39,638 nt of DNA from assembly GCA_030694465.1 (NCBI GenBank), contig JAUXYJ010000053.1, positions 1 through 39,638 on the forward strand, in the 5' to 3' direction. Every line of letters begins with the position of its first letter. Within the stretch, counting starts at the first letter, position 1. Position numbers and translations under genes: made by a program. Shown one piece after another: positions 25,620 to 34,209 of the stretch. The stretch is from Deltaproteobacteria bacterium (GTDB lineage Bacteria > Myxococcota_A > Polyangia > Polyangiales > Ga0077539). The notes beneath the pieces are model-generated. The model was not told the origin of the DNA and ran no database searches. It was given only the letters and a program-made list of their open reading frames with translations.

Positions 25620-27560
25620 ATGCGGACCATTCATCGATCATCCACCCACGCGTGCCTCGTTCTCGCTGTAGCGCTGACCGCGGTCGGATGCGCGCCCGCG
25701 CCAAGCAATGGTCGGCTTGCAGCGCAGTCGGTCATCAGCTTCGACGGGACGCGCGAGCGCGTCCTGCTCGTGACAGCAACGGGCCCGTGGACCATCACTG
25801 CGATGGATCCGTGGATGACCGCGACGCCATCGTCGGGGACCGGGGCGACGAGGGTGATGTTGACCGTTCAACGCAGCGGGCTGATGCCCGGAAACTACCA
25901 GTCCAGACTCACGGTGAACTCGGGCTCGGCGAACACGAACGTCGGCGTTTTCATGGGATTTCCCAACCTTCGGGGCAATGTAAACGCAGCGAGACAGACG
26001 CGTCGCACAGAAGCTGCAGTGACGCTTCCGCCGACCGCGATGGTCGCCGGACAGATCTCGGTCACCCTCAGCCGCGGCGGCGTCGCCGTCAGCGCGGGCA
26101 TGACCACGATGCCACGGGTCGGCGATCCACCGGTGGACGCCGCGACGCTTTGCGGCGCAGCCCGCGCGCTCGCGATGGAGTACGGGATTCAGCTCCGGTC
26201 GTGCAACGGGACGAGCGCCGTGTTCTCCGTGCCAGGCGCGATGCCAGGCGCGATGAGCAATCTCGCGCTCGATGGCCGCGTGCGCTCGGTGGCGCCCCTC
26301 GGGTTGGTGCAGACCACCGCGGTCCCCGATGATCCGCGGTACGGCGAGCAATGGCACTACCCGCTGATCAACTTGCCGCAAGCGTGGGACCTCACCACGG
26401 GCTCGGCGATGATTCCCATCGGCATCGCGGACACCGGCATCCTCGGCACGCACGAAGACCTTCGCATGAAGCTCGAGCCCGGGTGGGACTTCGTCGAAAA
26501 CAATGACAGCAACATCGACGTCAACGGTCACGGCACACACGTGGCGGGCACTGTCGGCGCATCGAGCAACAACGCGACGGGCGTCGCGGGCGTGGCGTGG
26601 CTCAACCCGCTGGTCAACCTCAGGGTGCTCGGCCCGATGGGAGGCTCCAACGAGGACATCGCCAACGCCATTCGCTACGCGGCGGGACAGTCGGTGACCC
26701 TGGGCAACGGGCAGACGATTCAGCGAATGACGCCACTTCGCGTGGTCAATCTCAGCCTCGGTCCGCCTAACGGCATGTGCGTCGATACGATCCGCCCGAG
26801 CGAGGCGATGGCGTCGGTCGTTCGCGAGGCGCTGGCGGCCGGCGTGAACCTCGTGTTTGCCGCGGGCAATGACAATTGCAACGTGATCTCAAGCTGGGCC
26901 GCGATCCCCGGCGTGATCACCGTGGCCTCCGTGGGTCCGGGCAGCACGCGCGCTCCGTACTCCAACGCGGGCCCCGAGGTGTGGGTCACCGCGCCCGGCG
27001 GCGACACGAGCGGCGGCGAGATGAACGGCGTGCTCTCGCCGTGGAGCGACGGGATGTACCGGGCGATCCAAGGCACATCGATGGCAGCGCCGCACGTCGC
27101 CGGGGTGATCGGGCTCGTGCTCGCGGCAAACCCCGCCCTCACCCCAGTGCAGGTGCGACAGATTCTCGAAGAGACCAGCACGCCCATCATGGGCGCGGAC
27201 GCCAACGCCTCGGGCGCGCCCAACATGCGCGGCGGAATGGGCCACGGCCTGATCAACGCACAAGCCGCGGTGATGCGCGCGATGAACTTCTCGGGCATGG
27301 ACATGCGCATGGCGCGCGTCGAGGTTCGTCCAATGGGCGACCCGATGGCCCCGGCCATGATGGTCGAGGTGGATCAGGGCGGAAACTTTCAAGCGCAGGA
27401 CATTGCGCCAGGGATGTACTCGGTGCGTGTGGGCGTCGACGCCGACGGCGACGGGATGATCGGCGAGATGGGTGAGTACTACGACGAGGGTATGATCGAG
27501 GTCGCCGAAGACGAAGACGGCGAGTCCGAGCTTGACCTGGATATCGACCGACGAATGTAA
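25620..27560 (+). CDS. S8-family serine protease (subtilisin-like) lipoprotein
   Basis: 646-residue predicted lipoprotein, signal peptide ending 'LTAVGC' (Cys24). Residues about 32-112 look like a beta-rich BACON-type domain ('GPWTITAMDPWMTATPSSG', 'RVMLTV'). A propeptide-like region follows. The subtilase domain has all three catalytic residues in the right contexts: Asp271 ('GIADTGILGTHEDL'), His304 ('NGHGTHVAG') and Ser487 ('QGTSMAAPHVAG'), with the oxyanion Asn417 in 'FAAGND'. The C-terminal 90 residues are beta-like and acidic and end in a Glu/Asp-rich tail that may bind calcium. GGAG eight bases before ATG 25620 supports the start. It is an extracellular or outer-membrane protease; targets are unknown. 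Confidence 0.93.
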   Translation: MRTIHRSSTHACLVLAVALTAVGCAPAPSNGRLAAQSVISFDGTRERVLLVTATGPWTITAMDPWMTATPSSGTGATRVMLTVQRSGLMPGNYQSRLTVNSGSANTNVGVFMGFPNLRGNVNAARQTRRTEAAVTLPPTAMVAGQISVTLSRGGVAVSAGMTTMPRVGDPPVDAATLCGAARALAMEYGIQLRSCNGTSAVFSVPGAMPGAMSNLALDGRVRSVAPLGLVQTTAVPDDPRYGEQWHYPLINLPQAWDLTTGSAMIPIGIADTGILGTHEDLRMKLEPGWDFVENNDSNIDVNGHGTHVAGTVGASSNNATGVAGVAWLNPLVNLRVLGPMGGSNEDIANAIRYAAGQSVTLGNGQTIQRMTPLRVVNLSLGPPNGMCVDTIRPSEAMASVVREALAAGVNLVFAAGNDNCNVISSWAAIPGVITVASVGPGSTRAPYSNAGPEVWVTAPGGDTSGGEMNGVLSPWSDGMYRAIQGTSMAAPHVAGVIGLVLAANPALTPVQVRQILEETSTPIMGADANASGAPNMRGGMGHGLINAQAAVMRAMNFSGMDMRMARVEVRPMGDPMAPAMMVEVDQGGNFQAQDIAPGMYSVRVGVDADGDGMIGEMGEYYDEGMIEVAEDEDGESELDLDIDRRM

Positions 27561-27765
27561 CGCATCGCGCTTGAATGGGTGGGGCACCGACGCGCTCAAC
27601 GATCACCGATCGCGTCACCCAGCGCAGGCACAGGAGAGGACGCACGGGACACAACAGGCTCGCGAAAGATCCGCGAACGGCCTAGCGGGCCAGCCATTGC
27701 TTGCACAGCGACGCGCTCGTCAACTTGGCTGCGTGCATCGCGCGCGCTGCGTGCACGAGTCTCTT

Positions 27766-28107
27766 CTAGGCGAGCGGCGTGGCGACAAGCTCTTCGTGGA
27801 TCGCGTCGGAGTCAGCGTTGCGACCCCAGAGCGCAAACGAGAGCATGCTGTCAAAGTCGCGATCGTCCATGGTCTCGTGTCCATCGCAGACGCTTCGCAG
27901 CAGCGCTCGAGCGAGGGACGACGATTGGTGCTCGGTGTTGCGTTGCTCGCCGCCGGCGAAGTGCTTGTCGAGGGCGAGCACGCGCGCCGATCCGAGGATC
28001 ATCTCGCGCACGCGCGGTAGGCCTCGACGGTCGTGCGCCGGACGAACGAGCGCAGGATCGTCTTCGCGCGGTCGCGTGGGAGGAACCGAGAGGACATGTC
28101 CCTTCAA
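27766..28107 (-). CDS. Hypothetical protein (113 residues)
   Basis: Not recognised. The frame has coding-like codon use, and its C-terminal half is a good helical sequence: 'LPRVREMILGSARVLALDKH', 'SSLARALLRSVCDGHETMDD', 'DFDSMLSFALWGRNADSD'. The first 25 residues are less convincing, and the true start may be a TTG or the gene may be truncated: an in-frame stop lies just upstream of 28150. It is downstream of the S8 protease on the other strand. Either a small intact gene or the 3' end of a larger broken one. Confidence 0.45.
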   Translation of the reverse strand: MKGHVLSVPPTRPREDDPALVRPAHDRRGLPRVREMILGSARVLALDKHFAGGEQRNTEHQSSSLARALLRSVCDGHETMDDRDFDSMLSFALWGRNADSDAIHEELVATPLA

Positions 28108-28487
28108 CTCGTGCCGTTCGCGCCATGGTGAGAGCGCTTCCGCGCGTGCTTGAGACTACCGGTGGTGTCAGCGTCGAATTCTACTTGGCAGCGACCGTAC
28201 ACCGCGCCGCGGTAGCTCTGCGCGAACATCCATGGTCGCGCGAGTATCGCATTCGTCGAGCGAGCGCCGTGTGCGCGCAGCGGTCGAGCGCCGTTCGCCC
28301 GGCGCGTGCAGGTTCGTGTCGGTGTGCGGGTATGCGCTCTTTGCTGTGGTGCCGGCGGACGAGCTGGCGGTAGACCTTTGATCGACAGTTTCTGTTCGCG
28401 GTCAACTTTCTCGCCGTCGTGTCACAACGCCTTCAAGCGAGAACCTCTGCACACCCACTTGATCACAGCCGTTCTGAGTGCGTGACG
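28108..28487. other. Intergenic region without a supported gene
   Basis: Short frames on both strands are Arg-rich and contain no domain I can recognise. It separates two unrecognised minus-strand genes and has the character of decayed sequence. Confidence 0.4.
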
Positions 28488-29876
28488 TCAGGGCTTCGAC
28501 TTGCGCTTTGGCGCTGCCCTGGGCGCGATCTCGGCGCCTCGTTCGGGCAGCCAGCGCGGCTCCAAGAGCCGGACGAGGTGTGCCAGATGCGTGTTCTCGT
28601 TGGGCGTGCGGTGAGGCAGCGCTGGGGTGGAGGCCATCTCGAGCGTGAGGAGCACGCGGAGGTCGGTGGGGTAGTCGTCACGAAGGGCACCAAAGTGCAC
28701 AGACATCGCCCGCGCGCGTCCGACCGCCTTGACGATCGGCACGGCGAAGCGGGCCACTTCCTTCATGAGATTCCTCGCCGCTTCGAGCGTGGGCCTCGGG
28801 TGGCTGAGCTCAAGCGCAGCACGACCTAGCTCGGGGAGCGCTGCTCTGACGCGTGTGTATTCGTCATCGGTGAGCGCGGGGACGGCGTCGAGGAGGGCGA
28901 TGGCTGCGTTGTCGCCACGCGCTACCGCCACCAGCCAGGCGGCCTTGGCGTCGTCGTTCCAGATGCCGAGTGCGCATGCGGCCGAGATCGTCTGCTCGTG
29001 CCATCTGCCCTCGTTGATCATCTCGTCGCGCAGCCAATCGGCGCCAGCGGGAGAGGCGAAGTAGAGCGGGGTGACAAGGTGCTGGTCGAAGTCGAGGAGC
29101 CCGCGGAGGGCGGCAAAGTCGTTGCTGCTCGCGAGCCGCGCCACGCTGGCTGCGTGCCCATGCCGATAGAGCGTAAAGAGCGCCATGGGCGTCACGTTCT
29201 TCTTGCCAGCGAGCTTAAGCAGCGCGGTCTCGCATTCGGGCGAGAGCGACGGCGCGAGCGCGAGCGCGGCAAAGACGCCCGCAAAGCCGTGGGGCGGGTT
29301 CCCGTGACGTGTGTCCTTGCGGTACTTGGCCGCGCTCTCGGCGATGACAGGCATCAAGACCTGCATCAACCGCTCGAATGCCCCGTGGTCCGCGCGACAG
29401 AGCGCAATGAGAAACATCCCGGCCTCGAACGACGCCATCGAGCGCAACATCATCCCCGGCTGTTTCGAGTCCACGGGTGTCACCAAGGGCACGGCGGCGT
29501 CCACGAAGCGTCCGGCGACCTGTGCAATGCCCTCCAGCGTCTGAGCCGAAAAATCGCTGACGACGGCCAAACGCCCGCCCGCGTTCATGAGTTTCAGCAT
29601 GGGGTTGTACAACTGGGCCGAACTGGGTGAGGCGCCGAGCCAACCAAGTTCGGTCGTGGCCCCAGCGAACTCTTCTTGCGCGACATGGAGCCCGAGCACC
29701 GGGTCGAGGGCGTTCACCCACGACGCGACGTGCTTGACGTTGAGGTCGTCGCTCTGACGCCACAGCGCCCTCAGTGGCGTCAGCTGGCAGAGCTCGCGCG
29801 GCACCGAGAGGTCACCGTAAAGACTGACGAGGAGCATGGCGACTTCGTTCGACGATTTGAGCAGGAGTTCATGCAT
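28488..29876 (-). CDS. Hypothetical alpha-helical protein
   Basis: 462-residue protein, not recognised. It is rich in Ala and Leu with regular helix-forming segments throughout, for example 'SSNEVAMLLVSLYGDLS', 'MLRSMASFEAGMFLIALCRA', 'GFAGVFAALALAPSLSPE' and 'GLLDFDQHLVTPLYFASPAG', which resembles HEAT- or ARM-like solenoid proteins. No signal peptide or catalytic motif is seen. The C-terminus is short and basic. The ATG at 29876 is chosen because the 34 residues before it in the longer frame look random. Confidence 0.7.
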   Translation of the reverse strand: MHELLLKSSNEVAMLLVSLYGDLSVPRELCQLTPLRALWRQSDDLNVKHVASWVNALDPVLGLHVAQEEFAGATTELGWLGASPSSAQLYNPMLKLMNAGGRLAVVSDFSAQTLEGIAQVAGRFVDAAVPLVTPVDSKQPGMMLRSMASFEAGMFLIALCRADHGAFERLMQVLMPVIAESAAKYRKDTRHGNPPHGFAGVFAALALAPSLSPECETALLKLAGKKNVTPMALFTLYRHGHAASVARLASSNDFAALRGLLDFDQHLVTPLYFASPAGADWLRDEMINEGRWHEQTISAACALGIWNDDAKAAWLVAVARGDNAAIALLDAVPALTDDEYTRVRAALPELGRAALELSHPRPTLEAARNLMKEVARFAVPIVKAVGRARAMSVHFGALRDDYPTDLRVLLTLEMASTPALPHRTPNENTHLAHLVRLLEPRWLPERGAEIAPRAAPKRKSKP

Positions 29877-30334
29877 CGGGCCCAGATACCATCGGGTGCG
29901 AAAAGCTGGCAAAAACTCCACGCCTCGCGCAGCCGTTCTGCGCGCACGCGTGATCGCGTTCGTAATCAGAAGCCGCACGTACTACGGCGTTGACGCTCGG
30001 TCTGCGCTCTCGCGTGCGAGCGTCGGCGTGGTCTCGCTCGAACAGAGCGTGTGACCCGAGAATCGAGCGACGAAACCGCCTTTGGCATCGAGCCGCGGAG
30101 CGTGGCCCCCACCCGCGCTGCCGCGGCGCAACCGAAGCAAGCACCCCACGTGCTCAATGACCGGCGTCATTGCTTCGCGCACCGCCACGGGGCACTCAAA
30201 GCCCACGGTCCCTGTGCGCCCACCTTCCCGCACCGTTCGCTCGTAGCCGATCGTTGCGCTCTGTCGCATCCTGGGCGTTACCAGGAGCGGAGATCACGCG
30301 TTTGCCTCACGTCCGCCGAGTAAGCGACATCGGA
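29877..30334. other. Intergenic region before the IS3 remnant
   Basis: No supported gene. A minus-strand frame 29982-30269 (95 residues) has moderate protein character but no domain or clear ribosome-binding site and is not called. Confidence 0.4.
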
Positions 30335-31075
30335 ATGATGAGCAATTACGCAAGCAAATCCGCAAGGTCTTCCAGGACCCCCAAGGGTCGCTACGGCAGC
30401 CCACGCATTTAACAGCAACTGAAGCGCGAGGGACTGAGCGTGGGAAAACGCAGGATCGAACGCGTTATGCGGAGTCTTGATCTGCGAGCTCGTCCACCTG
30501 TGCGCTTTGTCCGAACGACAAAGGCAGACCCAACCCATACGATGGATTTCAACGTGCTTGATCGCGACTTTACCGCAACAAAACCAGGACAAAATCGGGT
30601 GACATCTCGCTGGGGTCCTCGATCTGTACTCGCGCGCGGTGGTTGGATGGTCTCTCGATGCGTCGATGCGCACGGCTCTCCCCTACAGAGCTCTTCAAAA
30701 CGCGATGATCCGAAACCATGGCAAGGCTCCAGCACTGCACCATTCTAATCGGGGTAGCCAGTACGCAAGCAGCGACGATCAAATGCAATGAAGCGACCGC
30801 GGAGTCGTCGTTAGCATGAGCCGCAAGGGAAATTGCTGGGACAACGCTGTGGCCGAGAACTTCTTCGGACGCTCAAGGACGAGCTCATTCATCGCAAGAG
30901 CGACTGCGACCTCCATGAGCTTCGAGGCGCACTCTGCGAGTCCATGGAGGTCTTCTCCAATCGTCGCCGACTTCATTCTTCGATCCAGTTCAGGACACCC
31001 GCCGAGGTCGAGCTCGCGTTCGAGGTCAAGGTCAAGCCCAAGAGGCTTCAATCCGATGTCCACCCAATCGAGGGA
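30335..31075 (+). mobile_element. Dead IS3-family transposase (OrfB) remnant
   Basis: Joining three frames reveals an IS3/IS150-like OrfB: 'DEQLRKQIRKVFQD', 'KGRYGSPRI', a TAA stop, then 'QQLKREGLSVGKRRIERVMR', 'VRFVRTTKAD', 'NVLDRDFTATKPGQNRV'; after a deletion and frameshift, 'VLDLYSRAVVGWSLDASM', 'LPYRALQNAMIRN' and 'HHSNRGSQYAS'; a TGA stop; 'SMSRKGNCWDNAVAENFFG'; a frameshift; 'TLKDELIHRKSDCDLHELRG' and 'FSNRRRLHSSIQFRTPAEVE'. The second catalytic Asp of the DDE triad, normally in HSDRGSQY, is Asn here. Two stops, at least two frameshifts, one deletion and this substitution leave it non-functional. OrfA and terminal repeats are not seen. Confidence 0.85.
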
Positions 31076-31324
31076 AGCTCACGTCGGCTGCGATGCAATG
31101 TTGTGTACCCTCGACGGCTCCATGGCACTGGCGATTCGTTCGAGTTGCGCGCACCACACTCGCGCAGTCGTACCGCCCTGTCCCTTTGGTACTGCGCCGC
31201 CAGACGCCGCCTCGGTCAGCACGTCCGTCCCGGTCCCAGGCGGGGGCACAGCGACGCGTGTCGCGCAGCCGGGTTTGGGGCCCGCACCGAACTCCGTTCG
31301 ACAAAGAGAGTTAAGAGCACCGCG

Positions 31325-31840
31325 ATGCCTACGTTGATCCCGCGAGACCAAGCGCTGGCGCGCATTGTGGCCGAAGGGGGGCGTCCTCCATGCCTTATGT
31401 GCGCCATCCTCGATGAAAAAGTGGGCGCGACGTACAAGGTCGCCGAGGACGAGCACTGCCTCGTGATGCTCCCGCGGTATGTGCGTACGTGGGGGCACGT
31501 GATGGTGGTTCCAAGAGCGCATGTCACGCGGTTTTCTGAGCTGTCTGCCACCCTTTGGGCGCACGTGAACCAGCTCACCTTGCGCGCGGCAAAGATGGTC
31601 GAATCGCTGCGTGCGCCCAAGCGCGTGTACATCTCGTCCACCGGCTCGGCGACCAGCGAGCTCATCCAGACCTCACGGCACATTCATGTGCACGTCCTGC
31701 CCGTGTACTACGAAGAAGATCGCCCGGCGGACTTGTTTTCGTGGTCGCCCGGCGTGTACGTGGCGGAGCACGACGAGTGGGTCGAGCTGCGCGACTCCTT
31801 CACGCAATGGTGGACGCAAGACGCGCTCACGGCGCGATGA
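31325..31840 (+). CDS. HIT-family (histidine triad) protein
   Basis: 171-residue protein with the histidine-triad signature 'HIHVHVLP' (His119, His121, His123) and an N-terminal 'CLMC' Cys pair (23-26) usual for zinc-binding HIT proteins. 'GHVMVVPRAHVTRFSELS' (57-74) is the typical strand-helix preceding the triad. HIT enzymes hydrolyse or transfer nucleotide phosphates (for example AMP-lysine/phosphoramidate or dinucleoside polyphosphates). The substrate here is open. The ATG at 31325 is used; the much longer frame from 30833 only fuses it to the IS3 remnant. Its last 14 bases overlap the 3' end of the opposite-strand lipoprotein gene. Confidence 0.85.
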   Translation: MPTLIPRDQALARIVAEGGRPPCLMCAILDEKVGATYKVAEDEHCLVMLPRYVRTWGHVMVVPRAHVTRFSELSATLWAHVNQLTLRAAKMVESLRAPKRVYISSTGSATSELIQTSRHIHVHVLPVYYEEDRPADLFSWSPGVYVAEHDEWVELRDSFTQWWTQDALTAR

Positions 31841-32882
31841 CCACCGAGCGATCTCGCTTCGACAAGGCATCGGCCACCCACAAAAGATTCTCGTGCCGAA
31901 ACGCATAGTGTGGCGCAGCCGTCGCCATCGTTCGCATCCACCGCTGGTAGAGCCGCAGTGATTCACCGCTCTCAAACCGCCACGCGTGTTCGGTGACCGC
32001 CCCGGACGGTGCACGCAGGGAGGGCGCTGCGGCGAGTGCCGCGATCGCTCGGTCGACAACGACGGCCTCTGCGTCCATGTCCGCCATCACCGTGGCGGTC
32101 CCGACTTCCCACGAAGCCACCGCGGCGTTGTTGCAGAGAATGTACTCACGGAATGCATGGATCACTTCAGGCCGCCCGCGACGGTGAAACACGCCTGCCA
32201 CGCGCTGCTGCACTGCCGCGAATCGCTCGATCGGGATCTGCCGGTTCTCTGAGTCCACCAGCCAAAACACTCGCGCATCGGTTGGATCAAGCACAAGCCA
32301 CAGCGCATCCGGTCGCAACGACACGCGCACCAGGGCAGTCCCGTAGCTCCGCCCCTGAAACCCGCGTGCTGTCGGAAACGAGCTCGCCCACGCATACCGA
32401 TACCGAGACATCGCCGGGTCCGAAAGCAGCGTTCGCGCAGTCGTGCCTACGAGATCCGACCGCGAACGAAGGCGCAATAACAACCGACTAAACGGTGACT
32501 GGTAATTGCCAGAGCTCGCCTTGGCCACGAGCAGCACGCGATCGGCTGCCAGAATTTGCGCCCGCGCGCGAGGCGTCCACGAGTACACCACCTGGCGCCA
32601 CGGCCGCTCGCTGTCCAATTCGTACCGCGCGAGCGCATCCGCAAGGGTCGGCGGCGCGACGGTGACATCCACCCCACTGTTCATCGCAGCGTCGGCGCTT
32701 GCATCGGCAACCGCGACCGCGGCGTCGCGCGCGGCCGGCTGCGAAGCATCGATGAGCGACGGGCCCCTCGGCTGCTCGTAGGCCAAGGGCGCTGCGCGGA
32801 GTGTCTGCTGCACAGAGCTTGGCGCGCACGCTGCGAGCAGCCAGAGAACGCTCGCCACCCACGGTCTTGTCAACGAATGCAT
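31827..32882 (-). CDS. Predicted lipoprotein, function unknown
   Basis: 351-residue protein with signal peptide and lipobox 'LLAAC' (Cys19), a Ser/Ala/Asp linker of about 60 residues, then a globular domain of about 270 residues with no family I recognise. Distinct segments are 'WRQVVYSWTPRARAQILAAD', 'ALVRVSLRPDALWLVLDPTD' and 'HAFREYILCNNAAVASWEVG'. The ATG at 32882 overlaps the last base of the stop of the MFS gene (TGATG), which predicts translational coupling. Partner of the MFS transporter or a co-regulated surface protein is possible; nothing shows which. Confidence 0.75.
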   Translation of the reverse strand: MHSLTRPWVASVLWLLAACAPSSVQQTLRAAPLAYEQPRGPSLIDASQPAARDAAVAVADASADAAMNSGVDVTVAPPTLADALARYELDSERPWRQVVYSWTPRARAQILAADRVLLVAKASSGNYQSPFSRLLLRLRSRSDLVGTTARTLLSDPAMSRYRYAWASSFPTARGFQGRSYGTALVRVSLRPDALWLVLDPTDARVFWLVDSENRQIPIERFAAVQQRVAGVFHRRGRPEVIHAFREYILCNNAAVASWEVGTATVMADMDAEAVVVDRAIAALAAAPSLRAPSGAVTEHAWRFESGESLRLYQRWMRTMATAAPHYAFRHENLLWVADALSKRDRSVVIAP

Positions 32883-34114
32883 CAACGAGAGAGTCTCCTT
32901 GCCCACAGCGCTGTCACGGTCGCGAGCACGATCGCCGCGACCGCGCCCGCTGAGACGGCCCACCGCGGCCCCGCGGTCTGTCCGGCGAGGACGATTGCCA
33001 CGCAGACGATCAGCGAGCCCATCCACTGCGCCAGCGCGTTGACCGCGAGCTCGGCGGACGCAACGCGACCGCGATAGGCCAGCGGAGCACGTGCTGCGAC
33101 CACGGCAGAACTCTGCACCCACGAAGCGCCCGCCGCGAGCCCAAAGACAAACAGCGCGATCGACGCACGGCGTCCATCCGTCGCGAGAACGAACAGCGTG
33201 GCCACCGGCAGCGCGAGAACCGCCAGACCGAGTCCGTCTCCCGTTGCGAGCCCCCGCAACGCCCACGGTCCCAGTCCTGCGCCGGCCCCGCGCGCGCAGT
33301 GCAGAGCGCCCAATGCCGCAGCGGGCGCGAGGCCCATGGCGAGCATCGGCGCGCGAACGGTGAGCACGACCCACACCGCGCCCTGCGCGAGCGCAAAGGG
33401 AACCTTCGCGATCAGCGCCCGCACCAACGCCGGATGCGTCGACACCCACGCTGCGAGCACGCGATCCAGTCGAAGATGCTTGCGCCTAGATTCATTCGGT
33501 TCGTCGGGCGAATCCACGGCATGGTCGCGCAACGGAGGCGGCAACGGTGGCAACGTGGCATCGAGCGCGGCGCACAGCAGGTAGCTGACTGCATCGATGG
33601 CAAACGCCACCACCACGCCCACTGCCGCCACCGTCACGCCGCCGAGCAACACCCCCACGCAGAACAACGCGCTCCAGGCGAGTCCTGCGCGGCGATGCGC
33701 CCATGCCAGTCGCTCGACACCCACCCAATCCACCAACGACGCGCGAAACGCCGCATCGGTGAGCGCACCAAGCGCCATCCGCGCAAGATGCAAGACGTGC
33801 AACATCGCGAGAGACGCGCCAACGGGAGCGCCCTTGGCCAAGAGGCACACTCCCGCCATCGCTGCGACGATTGCGCCGCGGACGAGCTGCGTAGTGACGA
33901 GAATCGTTCGACGGTCGAGGCGATCGCAGAGCGCACCAGCCCACGAAGCCAAGAGCAATCTTGGGAGCGTGTGTGCACTGGCGACCATCGCGAGGGCCAA
34001 CGCGCTGTGCGACGCGTGCACCGCGAGGAGGCTCATGGCGACGTAGGTGAACCAGTCACCGCCCATCGAGAGCGCGTCGCCTACGAAGGCGCGTCGGTAG
34101 GCGTTGATCTGCAA
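32882..34114 (-). CDS. Major facilitator superfamily transporter
   Basis: 410-residue integral membrane protein with ten to twelve hydrophobic helices. The N-terminal pattern 'RRAFVGDALSMGGDWFTYVA' and the loop 'GALCDRLDRRTILVTTQLVR' (the G-x3-D-R-x-D/G-R-R motif A between helices 2 and 3) are typical of MFS proteins of the enterobactin-exporter/MDR-like group. The start is uncertain: TTG 34114 gives the usual short cytoplasmic N-terminus, while GTG 34165 would add 17 residues. Neither has a strong ribosome-binding site. The stop overlaps the following lipoprotein gene by one base. It is divergent from the VanZ-PAP2 gene. Substrate unknown. Confidence 0.8.
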   Translation of the reverse strand: MQINAYRRAFVGDALSMGGDWFTYVAMSLLAVHASHSALALAMVASAHTLPRLLLASWAGALCDRLDRRTILVTTQLVRGAIVAAMAGVCLLAKGAPVGASLAMLHVLHLARMALGALTDAAFRASLVDWVGVERLAWAHRRAGLAWSALFCVGVLLGGVTVAAVGVVVAFAIDAVSYLLCAALDATLPPLPPPLRDHAVDSPDEPNESRRKHLRLDRVLAAWVSTHPALVRALIAKVPFALAQGAVWVVLTVRAPMLAMGLAPAAALGALHCARGAGAGLGPWALRGLATGDGLGLAVLALPVATLFVLATDGRRASIALFVFGLAAGASWVQSSAVVAARAPLAYRGRVASAELAVNALAQWMGSLIVCVAIVLAGQTAGPRWAVSAGAVAAIVLATVTALWARRLSR

Positions 34115-34209
34115 GGCGACTGCCGCGGGAGAGTGTACGCGAAGGCTCAAACGTCTGTCGTCCACGCCTCGGTGCCACTCGCGCTCACAACACGACCGTT
34201 GACCTCGCG

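Noticed and set aside
30833..31324. Extension of the HIT protein upstream
   Set aside because: The upstream part is the C-terminal IS3 OrfB remnant followed by non-coding sequence. The HIT fold starts at ATG 31325.
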